DNA from: Thamnaconus septentrionalis
Lineage: Eukaryota > Chordata > Actinopteri > Tetraodontiformes > Monacanthidae
Assembly: GCA_009823395.1 (NCBI GenBank)
Contig: CM020513.1
Span: 19,470,501 to 19,534,500, forward strand
Direction: 5' to 3'
DNA length: 64,000 nt
Below, in pieces: positions 1 to 11,566 of this stretch. Within the stretch, counting starts at the first letter, position 1. Each line of letters begins with the position of its first letter. Under the pieces are notes generated by a model. That model made no database searches. It was not told the origin of the DNA and worked only from the letters and a program-made list of their open reading frames with translations. Position numbers and translations under genes: made by a program.

Positions 1-2609
1 CACGGGATGGACACTCCAAGGAAAGCAAGTTCAAAGTGAGCATTGTAACTGTGAGAGGATTCTGCTTGTTTTGATGTACCTGGCCTCTACAGAAAGTGAC
101 TAGAAATTGGCCAAATCGCTTCCAGTTGTTTTATTTTGGTCTTTAAGGCTCCCTGGTTTTTTTTGGCTTTTTGTGTCTGCTGCATTCCAGATGACCGTGA
201 CAAAAAGTATGTGACTCCAATATTCCAATTGGCTGCTTGCTGAACTCCCTATCCCACACTGCATTATGGAGCTTATCTAAATACGCCCCCATGAGTTATG
301 TGAAAGCATTAAAGACTTTTTAATTAGTGCATTTATTAGCTACATGATTGACCCCATTAGTGGAGCCTGTTTTGTTCAGGACATGGTGGCGATTATGGCG
401 GCATATCGGACGGCCTCTGTGCTCCGTGTTTGGAGAGAATGTGGCGAATAAGCATTTTTATCTGCTCCAGTCAGTCCTCGGGCGTGAAGACAATTTGACT
501 CGCATTGCCCGACCTGCAACTCTGTGTTGGCTGATATGCACCATGCTGAACTTGTGGTTATTCATAAGTGCAGCTTCTCCTCGCGCTCCGGATAGACCCA
601 GAAATTGCAGTTTGGATTTAATGGGGCTGTAACGAGCAACCATCCAGGTGTAAGGAACTTTTAAGTTCAACTCCTTTAAGACTCGGTGTTGCGATGCCTG
701 CCTGAACAAGTGCACGATATTGTGAGACAGCGCATGATGCAAGATGCAAGAGCAGTCGTGGAAAAGACAAAGCGACCACCAGCTGATTGTCCCAGACGTG
801 GTGAGAGACGTCTGGATGATGCATTAATGGGTCTCAATGATGCAAAGCTCGAGGGGAGTTGCTCGGGGAGAATGAAGACGAGGGAAGGAACAATATCCAC
901 CAGCTCGGCATAGACAAACACTTGCGGCCAACACACAGCGGCACCGTCTAACACATGGCAAAACCAGCTACAAATGAAGGTTGCTGTATTCACATTATCG
1001 GTGTCTTTGTTTTAGAGGTCATCAGACTGTGGTGATATAATTTGTGTTGTTCATATCGATGTTTTACTGTTGCTTTCTTCTTTGGGCTCTTGGCCATTAA
1101 GGTAAAGGTACTGCATAATTACTTATTTGAACTACAGCAGAAGATAATCCCAGGCTGACGGTCAGATGGCTTTGAGAGCCTGTGGCATTGTGGTGCTTTG
1201 TGTTACTGCCTCGTCTCAAAAGACTGAATTTAATTCCCTGGTGGGGTTGTTCTTCTCTGGGCCCTTCGGTTTCCAACACAATCAATGGAAAACCTCTATC
1301 TTTGGTTAAAGGTGTGGATGAAATACACAGTTTAAGGGCAGGATCACCAACGGGTGACATTGTTGGCCGCCAGTGTAGTCCACTAACTTGTATGTCTTTT
1401 TACTTCCTTGTCTTACTTGATTGCAAATTTCAGCTTTTATTATCTTTTTTTATGTATTTATTTGACCTGCCTATGTAGCAAACTAAACTAACTATAGTAA
1501 AATACCTTTTTTCAAAACACATACTTGGCCAGTGTATTTGTGTGTCTTATGTGTGTGGGGGCATCTGTTTGTGTGCTTTTTTAAAAATAGAGCTTGGAAA
1601 CAGTTCCCCCCCAAAAAAAACAAAAAAAACAGGCTTTATGAGGAGGAAAGCTATTCTCTTACATCTCACATTACAGTGTGTGTATCTTTCTGTGACACAC
1701 TGACAGGACGTCTCTCTGAAGAGGTTTGAAGACCTCCTTTCCAGAACTGAAGTATGAGTGATAGTTCCGAACCACTTCAGCGAGCGAGCTGCTGCCAACT
1801 CAAATGAAAAGCAAATAAATAAAACATTTTTCTCCTCGGTTGGTGACGATGATTGTTTTTAATGGCAGTAGAACAAAGGGAGGTGCGGTGATGAAAGGAA
1901 ACCGCTGCTGCTGCTAACAGCTCCTCACTCTGACCTGACGGGAAGCTCGTCATTTGCTGGAACGCGTCGACGCCTCCCAATTAGAACAAGAGCTTTTGTG
2001 GCCGTAGCCGCTGCTTTGCCTTCACGATCCACCCGGGCTGGAACTGGGACCGTCAACCTGCGAGGAGGTGTGTTATGCAATAGAAACGAGTTCCGCCACC
2101 TGTTGAGAGCGGTTATGTTTATTCGCCTCTTAATGGCAGCGTGCGGCCGCGTGAGAATCTGCCGAATTACATCTGCGGCGGAAAAGCATCTCGGCAGCAA
2201 TCGTCGTCAAGAGCGGGCGAGCTTTTCAAACGAAATGATGAAAGAGAAGAGGGAAGAACTGAAGGAGGGAAAACACCAGGGACGGCAGGAGGCTGCGGCG
2301 ATGGAGAGAGAGGAGCGGGGGTGTGGTGGGGGCAGGAGGGGAGAGGGAGGGGAGCAGGAGCAAAGGAGCCACCACGGAAGGAGGTGTGTGTGCGTGCGTG
2401 TATGCAGCCAAAACGATTGTGACAGGAGATAAAGAGAATAGAAATAGAATGGAGAAATTGAAAGAAAGAAAGAAAAAATGGGAGAGGAGTTTCAATTTCT
2501 CCTGGTGAATTACCTTCCTTGTTGAGGCTCCGGTTTGGAGATAATCAGGTGTTGCAATTCCGCTTCCCTGAGGATCCTAAGAGCAGATTACAGAACAATA
2601 AGTCTTTCC

Positions 2610-2612
<3 letters not shown>

Positions 2613-2648
<36 letters not shown>
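2613..2648 (+). repeat. (TC)18 microsatellite
   Basis: Eighteen perfect TC units are seen directly. Confidence 0.97.
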
Positions 2649-2651
<3 letters not shown>

Positions 2652-2777
2652 CTTTTCATCCTCAGAGACACAATCCCACAATGCAAATCCCAGTAAACAG
2701 TGTTTTTTCCCTCCTTTTGTTCATATTAATGTCTCAGGATCCTTCGGGAGCATATGTAAAAAAGGGTCAGCCTATCT

Positions 2778-2780
<3 letters not shown>

Positions 2781-2820
<40 letters not shown>
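2781..2820 (+). repeat. (TG)20 microsatellite
   Basis: Twenty perfect TG units. An AC array of nearly equal length lies 112 bp downstream, so the two are complementary. Confidence 0.97.
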
Positions 2821-2822
<2 letters not shown>

Positions 2823-2931
2823 GAATGATCGCTGACGGCTGGGGGGCTTGCATGTACCTGCAGCGTTTATGTGCAAATGTGTATTTGTGAGTCTATCCGG
2901 GTTTTTGTGTCTTCAGAGATGAAGAGAGATG

Positions 2932-2932
<1 letters not shown>

Positions 2933-2970
<38 letters not shown>
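2933..2970 (+). repeat. (AC)19 microsatellite
   Basis: Nineteen perfect AC units, in inverted orientation relative to the TG array at 2781-2820. Confidence 0.97.
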
Positions 2971-2975
<5 letters not shown>

Positions 2976-3996
2976 TTGTAGAAGGAGGCCTGCTGTTAAC
3001 GTGTCGCTGGTAGTGTGAGGAAGTAAGGAAACGTGCGGTAATATTCCCAGAAGTCCTCTGGGGTTTCGTCTGCGCACTGCCTTCCTATTCCAGGGTAGAA
3101 AACTGAATTGCATGAAGTCAGTAATGAATTGCCGCTACTTTAATGTTTGGCTGGGTGCCTTAAGGAAACAGCCGCTGCTCCTTTGTTTTCTCATCGCCTT
3201 AATAGAGGGGATAAACCCTGCACTACTTCCTGAATCCTCTTTGAAACGCTCGTTATTCGAGTCTTGTTTGCGGGTAGGAAAACCAAAATTCCCCAACCAG
3301 GCAATATTTTTTCCAATATTTTTTATTTATTTGATTCATTATTCATCATATTTTTTTTGCCTTTTTAGAGGCTCTCCCGTTTTGCCAGACCTCAAAGTTG
3401 TATGTCTTCGCTTCACTTGATTTCACTTCAGAGTTTGCAGCCCTGCAGGGCACTGGAGACTCACTGTGAGAAAACAGAAAGAGGTGGATAGTGCAACAGT
3501 TTTACATCAGCACCTCAGGTAACAAACGCGCAGGTGAAGGGCAACTGCTACTTTTGCCAGGGACGACACTGTCACTGTTACAAGGTGCTACGCAATCTGC
3601 CTCTATCCAAGAGCAACCTCAGCTTCATGGACAGATGACAGCTTTAGTGTGAATTCAAGTTACTGGTTGTATGAGCGCAGTGGGGAAAACTGCGCTCTAC
3701 AGTGAAGTGGTTTTGACAAAATCAGTGCGCAGAGAGAGAGAGGGCGGCTGAAGCTTCTGTGCACATATGGATTTCCACACGCTCTTAGCCGTTCTCTTCT
3801 TTGTACGCATTTTTAAAAATACACATAGCTATTTTCTTTTTCTTTTTTTCAACTGTTCCTTCAATCCATTTCTTTGATTTATTTAATGTCAAACTCTCAA
3901 TCAGATAATGACTGCAAAAGTGTCTTTTGGTTCCTTGGCTACTTGGCCTGGATTTTGTCATGAATTCTGTTATTTATGTCAAAATTGCTTTTGGAT

Positions 3997-4018
3997 AAAA
4001 AAAAAAAAAAAAAAAAAA
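3997..4018 (+). repeat. poly(A) tract, 22 A
   Basis: Uninterrupted A run. I see no retroposon body upstream of it that I can name. Confidence 0.9.
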
Positions 4019-4689
4019 GTGAAAAGTTTCATAACGTTTTATAAGGCTTATTAAAGCCCAACCACTCTGTCAGTCTCTGGGCATTGACATTTGTGCCAAA
4101 AGAGTCTTGGACTGCTTCTCAGCCACTCAAAAATTCCAATAGCCTAAAACTCATTAATGGATTTAAAGGGAGTCACAAGGTCTCAGATCACAAGGTTAAA
4201 GTCAGACAAAACATTTTGGGTCTGGAGATTTTTCTTTTATTCCTGCATATTTGTGTTCCTTCTCTTCTTCTTTTTTCACCGTGTCGTCTTTGTGTGTGCA
4301 GAGTTTGCAAGTAACCACAGATTCACTGTGTGTGCACGTCAAAGAATACACCAGGCTTTGAACGCAGGTAGCCATAAAACTGTTGCGTTGACCTTGTAAG
4401 AGCACAATTGGACCAGTCTGCTAAAGAAATCTTGTCTTTATATATCTCAAGAGCAAACACCTAACAGTTCAGTTATATGCCACCCATCCCAACTACAAAC
4501 CCTACGTGGGCTTGGTGAGCCTCTCATAAAGGGAAAAAAAAACACAAGTATGCGATGCTTTACCATTTCCCCCGCAATTTCCATTCACCAGGAACAGTGC
4601 AAGTCAACCTCTGCCAAAGTCATCTGAAGAACATTTGAGTTCAGTAGAATGCTAGTGTGAAATCTTCCCTCTCACTAGCTGATTGGTTT

Positions 4690-4996
4690 AATGCCATGCA
4701 AGTCTATGGGGTCAAAAGTCAACTTTGTCCTAGAGAGCTGGGACCACTTGCAGGTTCATCGGGATCCCTCAAGACACAGCCACGTCAAATTTGGGGCTTC
4801 TAGCCCATGAGAAACCCCAAAACCTTAACCCTAATTCCAGCAGTAACCCTAACCTTAATTCCAGCCTTATCGCAAACCCTAATGCCATGCAAGTCTATGG
4901 GGTCAAAAGTCAACTTTGTCCTAGAGAGCTGGGACCACTTGCAGGTTCATTGGGATCCCTCAAGACACAGCCACGTCAAATTTGGGGCTTCTAGCC
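4690..4996 (+). repeat. 115-bp tandem duplication (period 191) with telomere-like spacer
   Basis: The block from ATGCCATGCAAGTCTATGGG to GGGGCTTCTAGCC occurs at about 4690-4805 and again at about 4881-4996, with one base difference noticed. The 75-bp spacer contains degenerate CCCTAA/CCTTAA units (AACCTTAACCCTAA and TAACCCTAACCTTAA). The duplication is followed by a GTTTGAGGACCACTG sequence like the end of a hAT-type element. Confidence 0.9.
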
Positions 4997-5013
4997 AAGG
5001 TGGGGCGTGACAG

Positions 5014-5038
5014 AGAAAGTTTGAGGACCACTGGTTTA
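5014..5038 (-). mobile_element. hAT-like terminal sequence (fragment)
   Basis: AGTTTGAGGACCACTGG resembles the common 3' end GTTTGAGAACCACTG of non-autonomous hAT elements. No matching partner end was found close by, so this may be a truncated element carrying the duplication just upstream. Confidence 0.4.
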
Positions 5039-6897
5039 GCCCCTGCCAATGTGAGAGCAAAGGAGCCCAGTGGACTCTCAGACTAGTCAGATTTTGAGGA
5101 GAAATGGGTTAGACAACAGATTTTGCTGGACATCTCTGGCATTGTGACATCTTCACAATGAGGAGTGCCACAATATTTCTGAACGCATACCAGAAACTTG
5201 AAATGGTGGTGGTAACCAAAACAGAGAAGATCTACATCTAGTTCTGGGGTTTTATTCAAAAAGCATGACTTTCTTCTGACAGGACGAATAAAAAGGCAGA
5301 TTGACGTTGAGAGCAATGAAATATTAAAACTGATATTACTTTTTAATAAATAATTGAAATTTCCCTTTAGAAAAGTAGAATAATGTCTGCGAATTCAACT
5401 CCTTTTGGTGCTGGTTATTTTTCAAGATTGCTAAAGGTAAGTTTTATTGTTTTGGTTGTTTTTTTTTTGCTCTGAGCCAAGTACACTTTCAGACCAACGG
5501 ATAATTGGGGATTGTGCCACTGTACAAAGTCAAACAGTGCATAGAAATTGAACTCCTGCCAGTGACCTGAAAAATAGAATTTGTTCAAGTAATTGGAAGC
5601 AAGCCAAGATTTCGCCTCAGTTATCACCTCAGATGCTGCTGCTTGCTGCTGCTCTTTTTCCCCCTTCTTCCTTGAAGAGATTATCATGTCTCAGAGATCA
5701 GTGGTGGGAGACGGTCCATCCCTCCATCTTCCTGTCCAGCGGGCCTGCTGCTAAGGTTGAACCCCACCTGGCTGTCCCGCTGCTGCACTGTGAATCTGCC
5801 GTGACCTCCATTTCCTGTCACTGTCAGGCAGCAGTTGTGCTGCAGTGGTTTATGTGAATGAAATGGACCCCGTTATGGCTGGATGTGATTGAAGGAAGCA
5901 TTTTAGGTCACTCGATTCTTTCAGATTTAATAAAGCGCCAGCTGGGTAAACCTTCCGAGCTGTGTGAACTTCTAGATGTCTTCACGGCGTACAAACGGAA
6001 GGCTAAGGAGGAAATATTGGATTCGCCAATGCACTGGGGAGTCTCGTGTGCCAAACGCACGCCACCGCCGAGCAGAAATAAAAGGGAAAAACTAACCAAA
6101 TGGTTTTCATGTGGCTCAGGTTGTGCTCCTTGTCCACCAGACTAGCACAAATCGCTGCCGCGTCTGCATTCTTCACACTGGAGATCAAAGCCTAAATGCA
6201 CTCTGACTGGAAAATGCAATTCCCAAAAATGTCTCTTGAGCTCCAGGCAGCTATGGGGAGGCCTTGAAATGTGGCGTCAACACGAAGGTATGGCCAGTTC
6301 AGTATGAGTGAATCTCCTCGAGCTGTGCTGGTGGGAGCAAGTTCATGAAGCATTGGTCAGCCAAATGTGAACAATGGGACCATAGTGCAGGCAGGATTGG
6401 TATCTTTATCTAGACCAAGGCCTTGTTATTAATTACTGTATTTTTTTGTTATTAATAGCAGTGACATCTACCTGTGTCATTATTGATTGTTTTGAAGTCC
6501 TCCAGTTAAGATTTTCTCTCCGCTGCTGACTGAGGAATACAGCGCTCATTTTGTTTTCTGTCAGTGTGGGCAATTTGTGGTGTTGTGCACACTTAGTCTC
6601 TTTGTCTTAGTAGCTCAAAGTTCTTTTGTTTTTTTTTGTGTTTGTCTTCTTTTTTTTTCATTTTACGAAAAGTGTGGGCTGACTATAAGCACATCATCAT
6701 CACAGCAAGATGTTGTTTTCTTTTCATCTGGTTTCACTGTTTTGATGACTAACCTGTGGGATGTCTACCGCTAAGTAAGACAGATGCCCGTCAGTTGTTA
6801 AAATGTCAGAATGCTTTATGCTATTACACATCTGTCATGTCTACTGTTATTTGTCCGTGTGATGAATTGGCAAGGTCACTTCCTGACACTGATGAAT

Positions 6898-6953
6898 TAT
6901 TTTATTTTATTTTATTTATTTATTTATTTATTTATTTTTTTGGGGGGGGGGGG
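6898..6953 (+). repeat. (TTTTA)/(TTTA)n tract followed by poly(G)12
   Basis: A TTTTA/TTTA array runs to about 6936, then a short T run and twelve G residues (6942-6953). Confidence 0.95.
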
Positions 6954-7307
6954 CTCTACCTGAGATGCAAAGCGGGCCAATGGAAAATTCAATCTCGTGA
7001 ATTTGGATTTTTAATGAGACGTTACATTGACTGGTGAGCACATCCCGCACAGCGCCAGTCTGGGCTGTCAGACACTAATCACTCTCACTGAACCGGAGGA
7101 AATGAGAGGCTCAATCCATCTTAGTGACATATTTCCTTTTGTCAAAGAAATAGGATGAGCTGTGTGAGATTCCTCCTGGAAACCTCAATGAATCTTGTTA
7201 ACGTGCCTTTCATTTCTCACATTGATTTTTGAGTCACGCTCCTTTGATTTCCTGGTTCATAATGTCGCCTATATAAATGCAGGCCTTCAACTGTGTCTCA
7301 CATTCGC

Positions 7308-7343
<36 letters not shown>

Positions 7344-7344
7344 C
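7308..7344 (+). repeat. (CAGG)n microsatellite
   Basis: About nine perfect CAGG units. Confidence 0.97.
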
Positions 7345-7694
7345 ATTCTTGGTGTCCATTTGTATTGCATTTTTACAGAGTTGGCTCTAACTGTGAAAGA
7401 GAGCTTGCACTGAGATACATTTAGGATTTCCCACAGTAAATTTCATTTGTTGTGTCTGTATTAAAGACCCAATAAAATAAATGTAACCTCAGTAGCTTTA
7501 TATCCACTGTCAGGAAAAAGATATATTAATATTAAGGTTAATAACTCAACAAAAACAAACAAGTGCAGCTATATCTAAAACACTTCAAATTTTCCTTTGT
7601 GCAATAAATAAAATACTTGAATTGTCTTCACTGCTTAGCAGCACTTTACTCAGGCAAGTACCTTTTACCATTTCTTATTCACTGTGATTGTCTT

Positions 7695-7782
7695 TTGTCC
7701 TTTCATGATGTGTGTTTGTGCCTGTTTCCCTGGACTGTAAACCAAATTTCCCCTCAAGGGGCAATAAAGTTGAACTGAACAT
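7695..7782 (+). mobile_element. LINE-like 3' end relic (ends in AATTTCCCC...AATAAAG type tail)
   Basis: The segment ACCAAATTTCCCCTCAAGG followed by GGCAATAAAGTTGAACTGAA resembles the widespread teleost retroposon tail AATTTCCCC...GGGA(T)CAATAAAG. A similar sequence lies at 32165-32255. The family name is not certain. Confidence 0.45.
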
Positions 7783-9021
7783 AACTGACCAGGGCTGTAG
7801 TCTTCCTACTTCAGTGTGACATTCTGAAGACAACTCATGCGGCTCATTAACTCACAACATGTAAAACGGCGTACGCACCAGCACCTGACTGGAGCCCAAT
7901 CACGAGAACGTTCCTTGCTGTACGGCAACACATCCCTCAGCCATCTGAACTTGCCAGATGCCTTGACCAACACACACACACACATCAACCGCAATGCAAA
8001 ATGTAGTGGATCTTTGTCCCTTTTGTTTTGCAATTTCCAGCATACGGCGGTTTTCTAGAACTAAGAAACAAGCTTGAAGGCAGGCTGATGCAATAATTGA
8101 GTCGGATAGAAATTTCATTAAGGCAGGCATTGTTTTAAATCACATGGGCACAGCAGCAGCAGCAACAGGAAGTCGTCCGCTTTCCTCGAGCAATGCAATA
8201 ATATACAATCACTTTCTACTCCCGATAATGTAATATACTCATAAAGTTGCAAGTCTGGCGCTCATGTCTCCCTGAATACATCTTGGGCGCAATGATTTAG
8301 TTTTACAGAGAGCACATGACAAATTTCATGACTAGCTTTAAAATATGAGATTTTTGTTTAAGTTCCAGAATGTTAGCAATTTAAATCATTGGTGGTTAAC
8401 TTATCATGGTAAATGTAGTGTTCTTTTTTTTTTTGACAGAGAGAATTTCTTATATTACGTATCATATTAGCCTTTAGCCATGGATGGACATTAATTAAAA
8501 AAAAAAAAAGTTGATATTCTTGATCAGCTTCTTCTTCACAGTGTCTTCTGGCAGATTGTCTCTCTTTTCCATGTAATGGAACACAGAGGATTAAATGATA
8601 ATCCGTTTTGTTCAGTTTATTATCCATTATGGAGTCATACCCTTGATGCTTGCACCTGTTTATGTATTCTACCCGGCACCGCCACGGGTCAGTGCTCCAG
8701 CTCATCAGCATGTTGAGCCAACTGAATTTCACACTGTGAAAGCAGCACGATAATAATGGGACATATGTGACTTCGGTGGTAATGTTGTTTGATGTGTGTG
8801 CAGAGTGTGTGTTCAGTCCCCACTGTACCTTGTTTCCATTCAAATTAGTATCCACCACGCTGGGTAATGTATATTGCATTGTCACTAATAGGATTTGGAT
8901 TTCATGCTCGGGTGAAAGTAGCACTATAATGAGAAAATCCTTCCTTATCAAAACAGGTGGAAGTTAGATGAGCCACACAGGCTCGAGCGCTTCCTTTTGC
9001 TCTGTAATGAGAGAACAATTA

Positions 9022-9042
9022 TGTGTGTGTGTGTGTGTGTGT
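9022..9042 (+). repeat. (TG)n microsatellite
   Basis: About ten TG units. Confidence 0.95.
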
Positions 9043-9256
9043 CCTAGTCAGTTCAGCCTTCATTTGGAAGCCAAGCGGATGGAGTGGCATTTAAGTCTTC
9101 ACAGATGGACGAACACTGAATTGATAACAGGGACAATGTTATTTTAGAACATTGTAACAAAATCCTTTATTCATCCTTACACGGCTTAGCAAAGAACAAG
9201 TCAAGGATGTATTTTCACTGTCTTAAAATACTGACACTATTATTATTATCATCATT

Positions 9257-9400
9257 AGGGATGTCCAATATTGACTCCTTGCCGATATTGTCCAAACGCT
9301 TAATTACGATTCCGATAACAACCAATACTGATACATGCAGGCGTTTTTCCCCAAACCCAATTTTAGGTCACATCACATACAGTATCTCTTGTTGTTAAAT
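9257..9400 (+). mobile_element. MITE-like relic (GGGATGTCCAATATTG type)
   Basis: AGGGATGTCCAATATTGACT, CGATATTGTCCAAACGCTTA and CGATTCCGATAACAACCAAT follow the pattern of a common teleost non-autonomous element (GGATGTCCGATATTGG...). It is decayed, and its ends are not defined. Confidence 0.4.
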
Positions 9401-11238
9401 TAGCCCTGCCACCCTGGCCTGATGATGGGCGGCATTATCCATCCAACCGCAGTGCTAACAGCGCTCCCTCAGTTTTCTCTTCTCCCTTGCGGCTTTTTGC
9501 AGTAACGGTTCACACGCATTTGGTATTACTTAATAATTCATGTCTTTATTATCTCTTTATGGCCCTAACATCCAAAAGTACTGGGAATGAAGGTCTCACT
9601 TTCCTCTCTTTCCCAACCTAAGTGCATAAAGCCTCGTGTGATTGATAGCGGCAGTGACATTTCGCTGCCTGAGGATCGCAATATCTATTCTTGAATCAGT
9701 CTGTCCAACACTCTCTCATTTACTCTTAAAAAGATTGATGACAGCTTCTGAAACATGAAGACAAATAACCACGTACAAGACAAAGGCAGCTCAGTTCACG
9801 CTTGGAGACAAATAGGACATTGAGTTTATCCAAAAAAAGAACATTGTTGCTGTTGCTTTTGAAGACTGATCTTGGAGCAGGTTTGGCTGTAAAGATGTGG
9901 GGAACTAAAAACAAACACTAAACAGCACGCTGGTCAAAACAGACTTGAATAATGAAAGATTTTGAAAGGGTCGGACTGGACCAGCCATTCATGAGTACAT
10001 TTTAAGCGATGATGGAATAAAAACAATGATTTGACAAAAGAACCTGGACAAAATGCAAGTCCTGGCAAGAGGCTCAATAGTAACAGCATGTAAGTGTGTG
10101 TTTGTGCATGTGTTACATCATTCAGACATCTGCACACATACAAACAGACACAGATTACAGACCATACTCTTAATCCCTCTGGCAATCAGCACATACTGAC
10201 CCAGTATCTGTCCTCGTCCACTGCAGCCGTCTGGGTCTCCAGTTCCTCATTCACATTTCCTAAGGACTTCAGTGTGTGTCTAGCAGTGTGACGTGAGCGC
10301 CGTCTCAGTGGAACAATGCAGGAATATTAAAGTCTCGTCCATCGCACACTCTCAGCACGGGGGACCGTGTTCTCGAACAACAGGAAAAAAAAACGGAAGA
10401 AAGGCCCACTTCCCAGAGCAATCATCCACCGTCACGCCACTTTCCACCAGGAATTAAATGATAAGTCTTTCCCAGCACACTGAGTTGAGTGACAGGGCCT
10501 CCTTCAGCTCCAAAATATGACCCAAGTCAAATTTTTTAAGCGAAGAGAAAAATTCATTTCGTTTAGTCTCACCGGGGTCATTTATGAGTGTTTTGCTGGA
10601 GCCTTTCAAAGCCTCGGGTGGGCGGAGAGAGAAGACGTCTGTTTTCTCCCACCAGGTTCCCTGAACCGGCCGGGCCTCAGGCACGCAAGGACACGTTATA
10701 GCACAATAGTGCATTATTTAATGTGTTATTTTTTTCAAGCATCCTCTAAATAATGAGGTGGAGGTGGTGCCTTTGTGCGTTGCAGAGCGAAGGAAAAAAG
10801 GGCAGGAGAAGTGTTGGCACCAGAAGGAGGAATGAAAAGAGAAGAGTTGTGTGGGTTTCTCACACGTTCATTGACTCTAATGATGAGCAAGGTGCAACAT
10901 TACAGGCTCATCCAAAATATTTGGATGAAAACATCAACATAACTTTGTGCTAACCTGTCACACCAGATGGATTGTTACAGAAGTTGTTTTTTTTTGTGAT
11001 TGAGAGCAATCCATCCTGGTGAGGGCATGTTCTCTGCATTTCTCTTCAGTATTGCGAAAGTTAGATCGTCTGTTATTTATAAAACAACACTGTGAACTCA
11101 GACTATACACATGCCACTTCCACCCAGATGAAGTGCACGTCATGTGAAAGTGTCTGATCTTTATAATGGCACCACTAGAAGAGAGAAAGAAGAACATGGT
11201 TGACCCCGACGTGAGTTGAATCGTGTCAAAGTTTGACG

Positions 11239-11357
11239 ATGGCTACGGTGATCCAGCGGCGCCTGGACCGAGCGGGACTATCGAGGCGCCCCACGCGAGC
11301 ATCTAGCATTAAGTTGCCCGACTTTTGGCAGCATAACCCGCGATCGTGGTTTCATCA
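11239..11357 (+). pseudogene. Truncated Gypsy gag N-terminal fragment
   Basis: The frame opens with MATVIQRRLDRAG and continues to IKLPDFWQHNPRSWF, matching the K-L-P-x-F-W...P-x-x-W-F pattern near the start of many Ty3/Gypsy Gag proteins. Only about 40 residues remain before the inverted primer binding site and LTR interrupt it. Gag would form the particle that packages retrotransposon RNA; this piece cannot do so. The family call rests on the short motif and on the flanking primer binding site. Confidence 0.55.
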
Positions 11358-11372
11358 CGTCGGGGTCACCAA

Positions 11373-11566
11373 TGTGGAGGTGCGGAGAGTGAGACCCAGA
11401 AGCGAAGGCAGAAGGTTGAAGCGTTTATTCTCCGCACTTCCAACACATTCGCTACGTGGAACCCGGAACATCAAACACCAAAAAACCACGCCCCCATCAC
11501 GCCCACTTAAGTACCCCGCCAACCAGGTGAATGTCTCTCCCCTTCCCACCTTTGTAGGTCACTACA
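11373..11566 (-). mobile_element. Short LTR (194 bp), minus-strand orientation
   Basis: Read on the minus strand, the segment begins TGTAGTGACC and ends CCTCCACA, giving TG...CA termini. It contains an AATAAA signal (plus-strand TTTATT at 11424-11429) and is followed after one base by TGGTGACCCCGACGTGAT. That stretch is complementary to the 3' end of tRNA-Trp including CCA, as for a retrotransposon primer binding site. Total LTR length is inferred from the TG/CA ends. Confidence 0.6.

Noticed and set aside
2613..2970. Spaced repeats as a possible CRISPR array
   Set aside because: These are ordinary dinucleotide microsatellites in a vertebrate genome; there are no unique spacers of constant length.
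8373..8951. Longest open frame outside the gene (192 codons, - strand)
   Set aside because: There is no domain, no family resemblance and no splice context. It crosses A/T runs that are translated as KKK and FFF, and its composition is that of chance AT-rich sequence.
11340..11375. A tRNA-Trp gene, from the match to its 3' end
   Set aside because: Only the 3' 18 bases match, they include the CCA that is not encoded in vertebrate tRNA genes, and there is no acceptor, D or anticodon arm. A primer binding site explains it.
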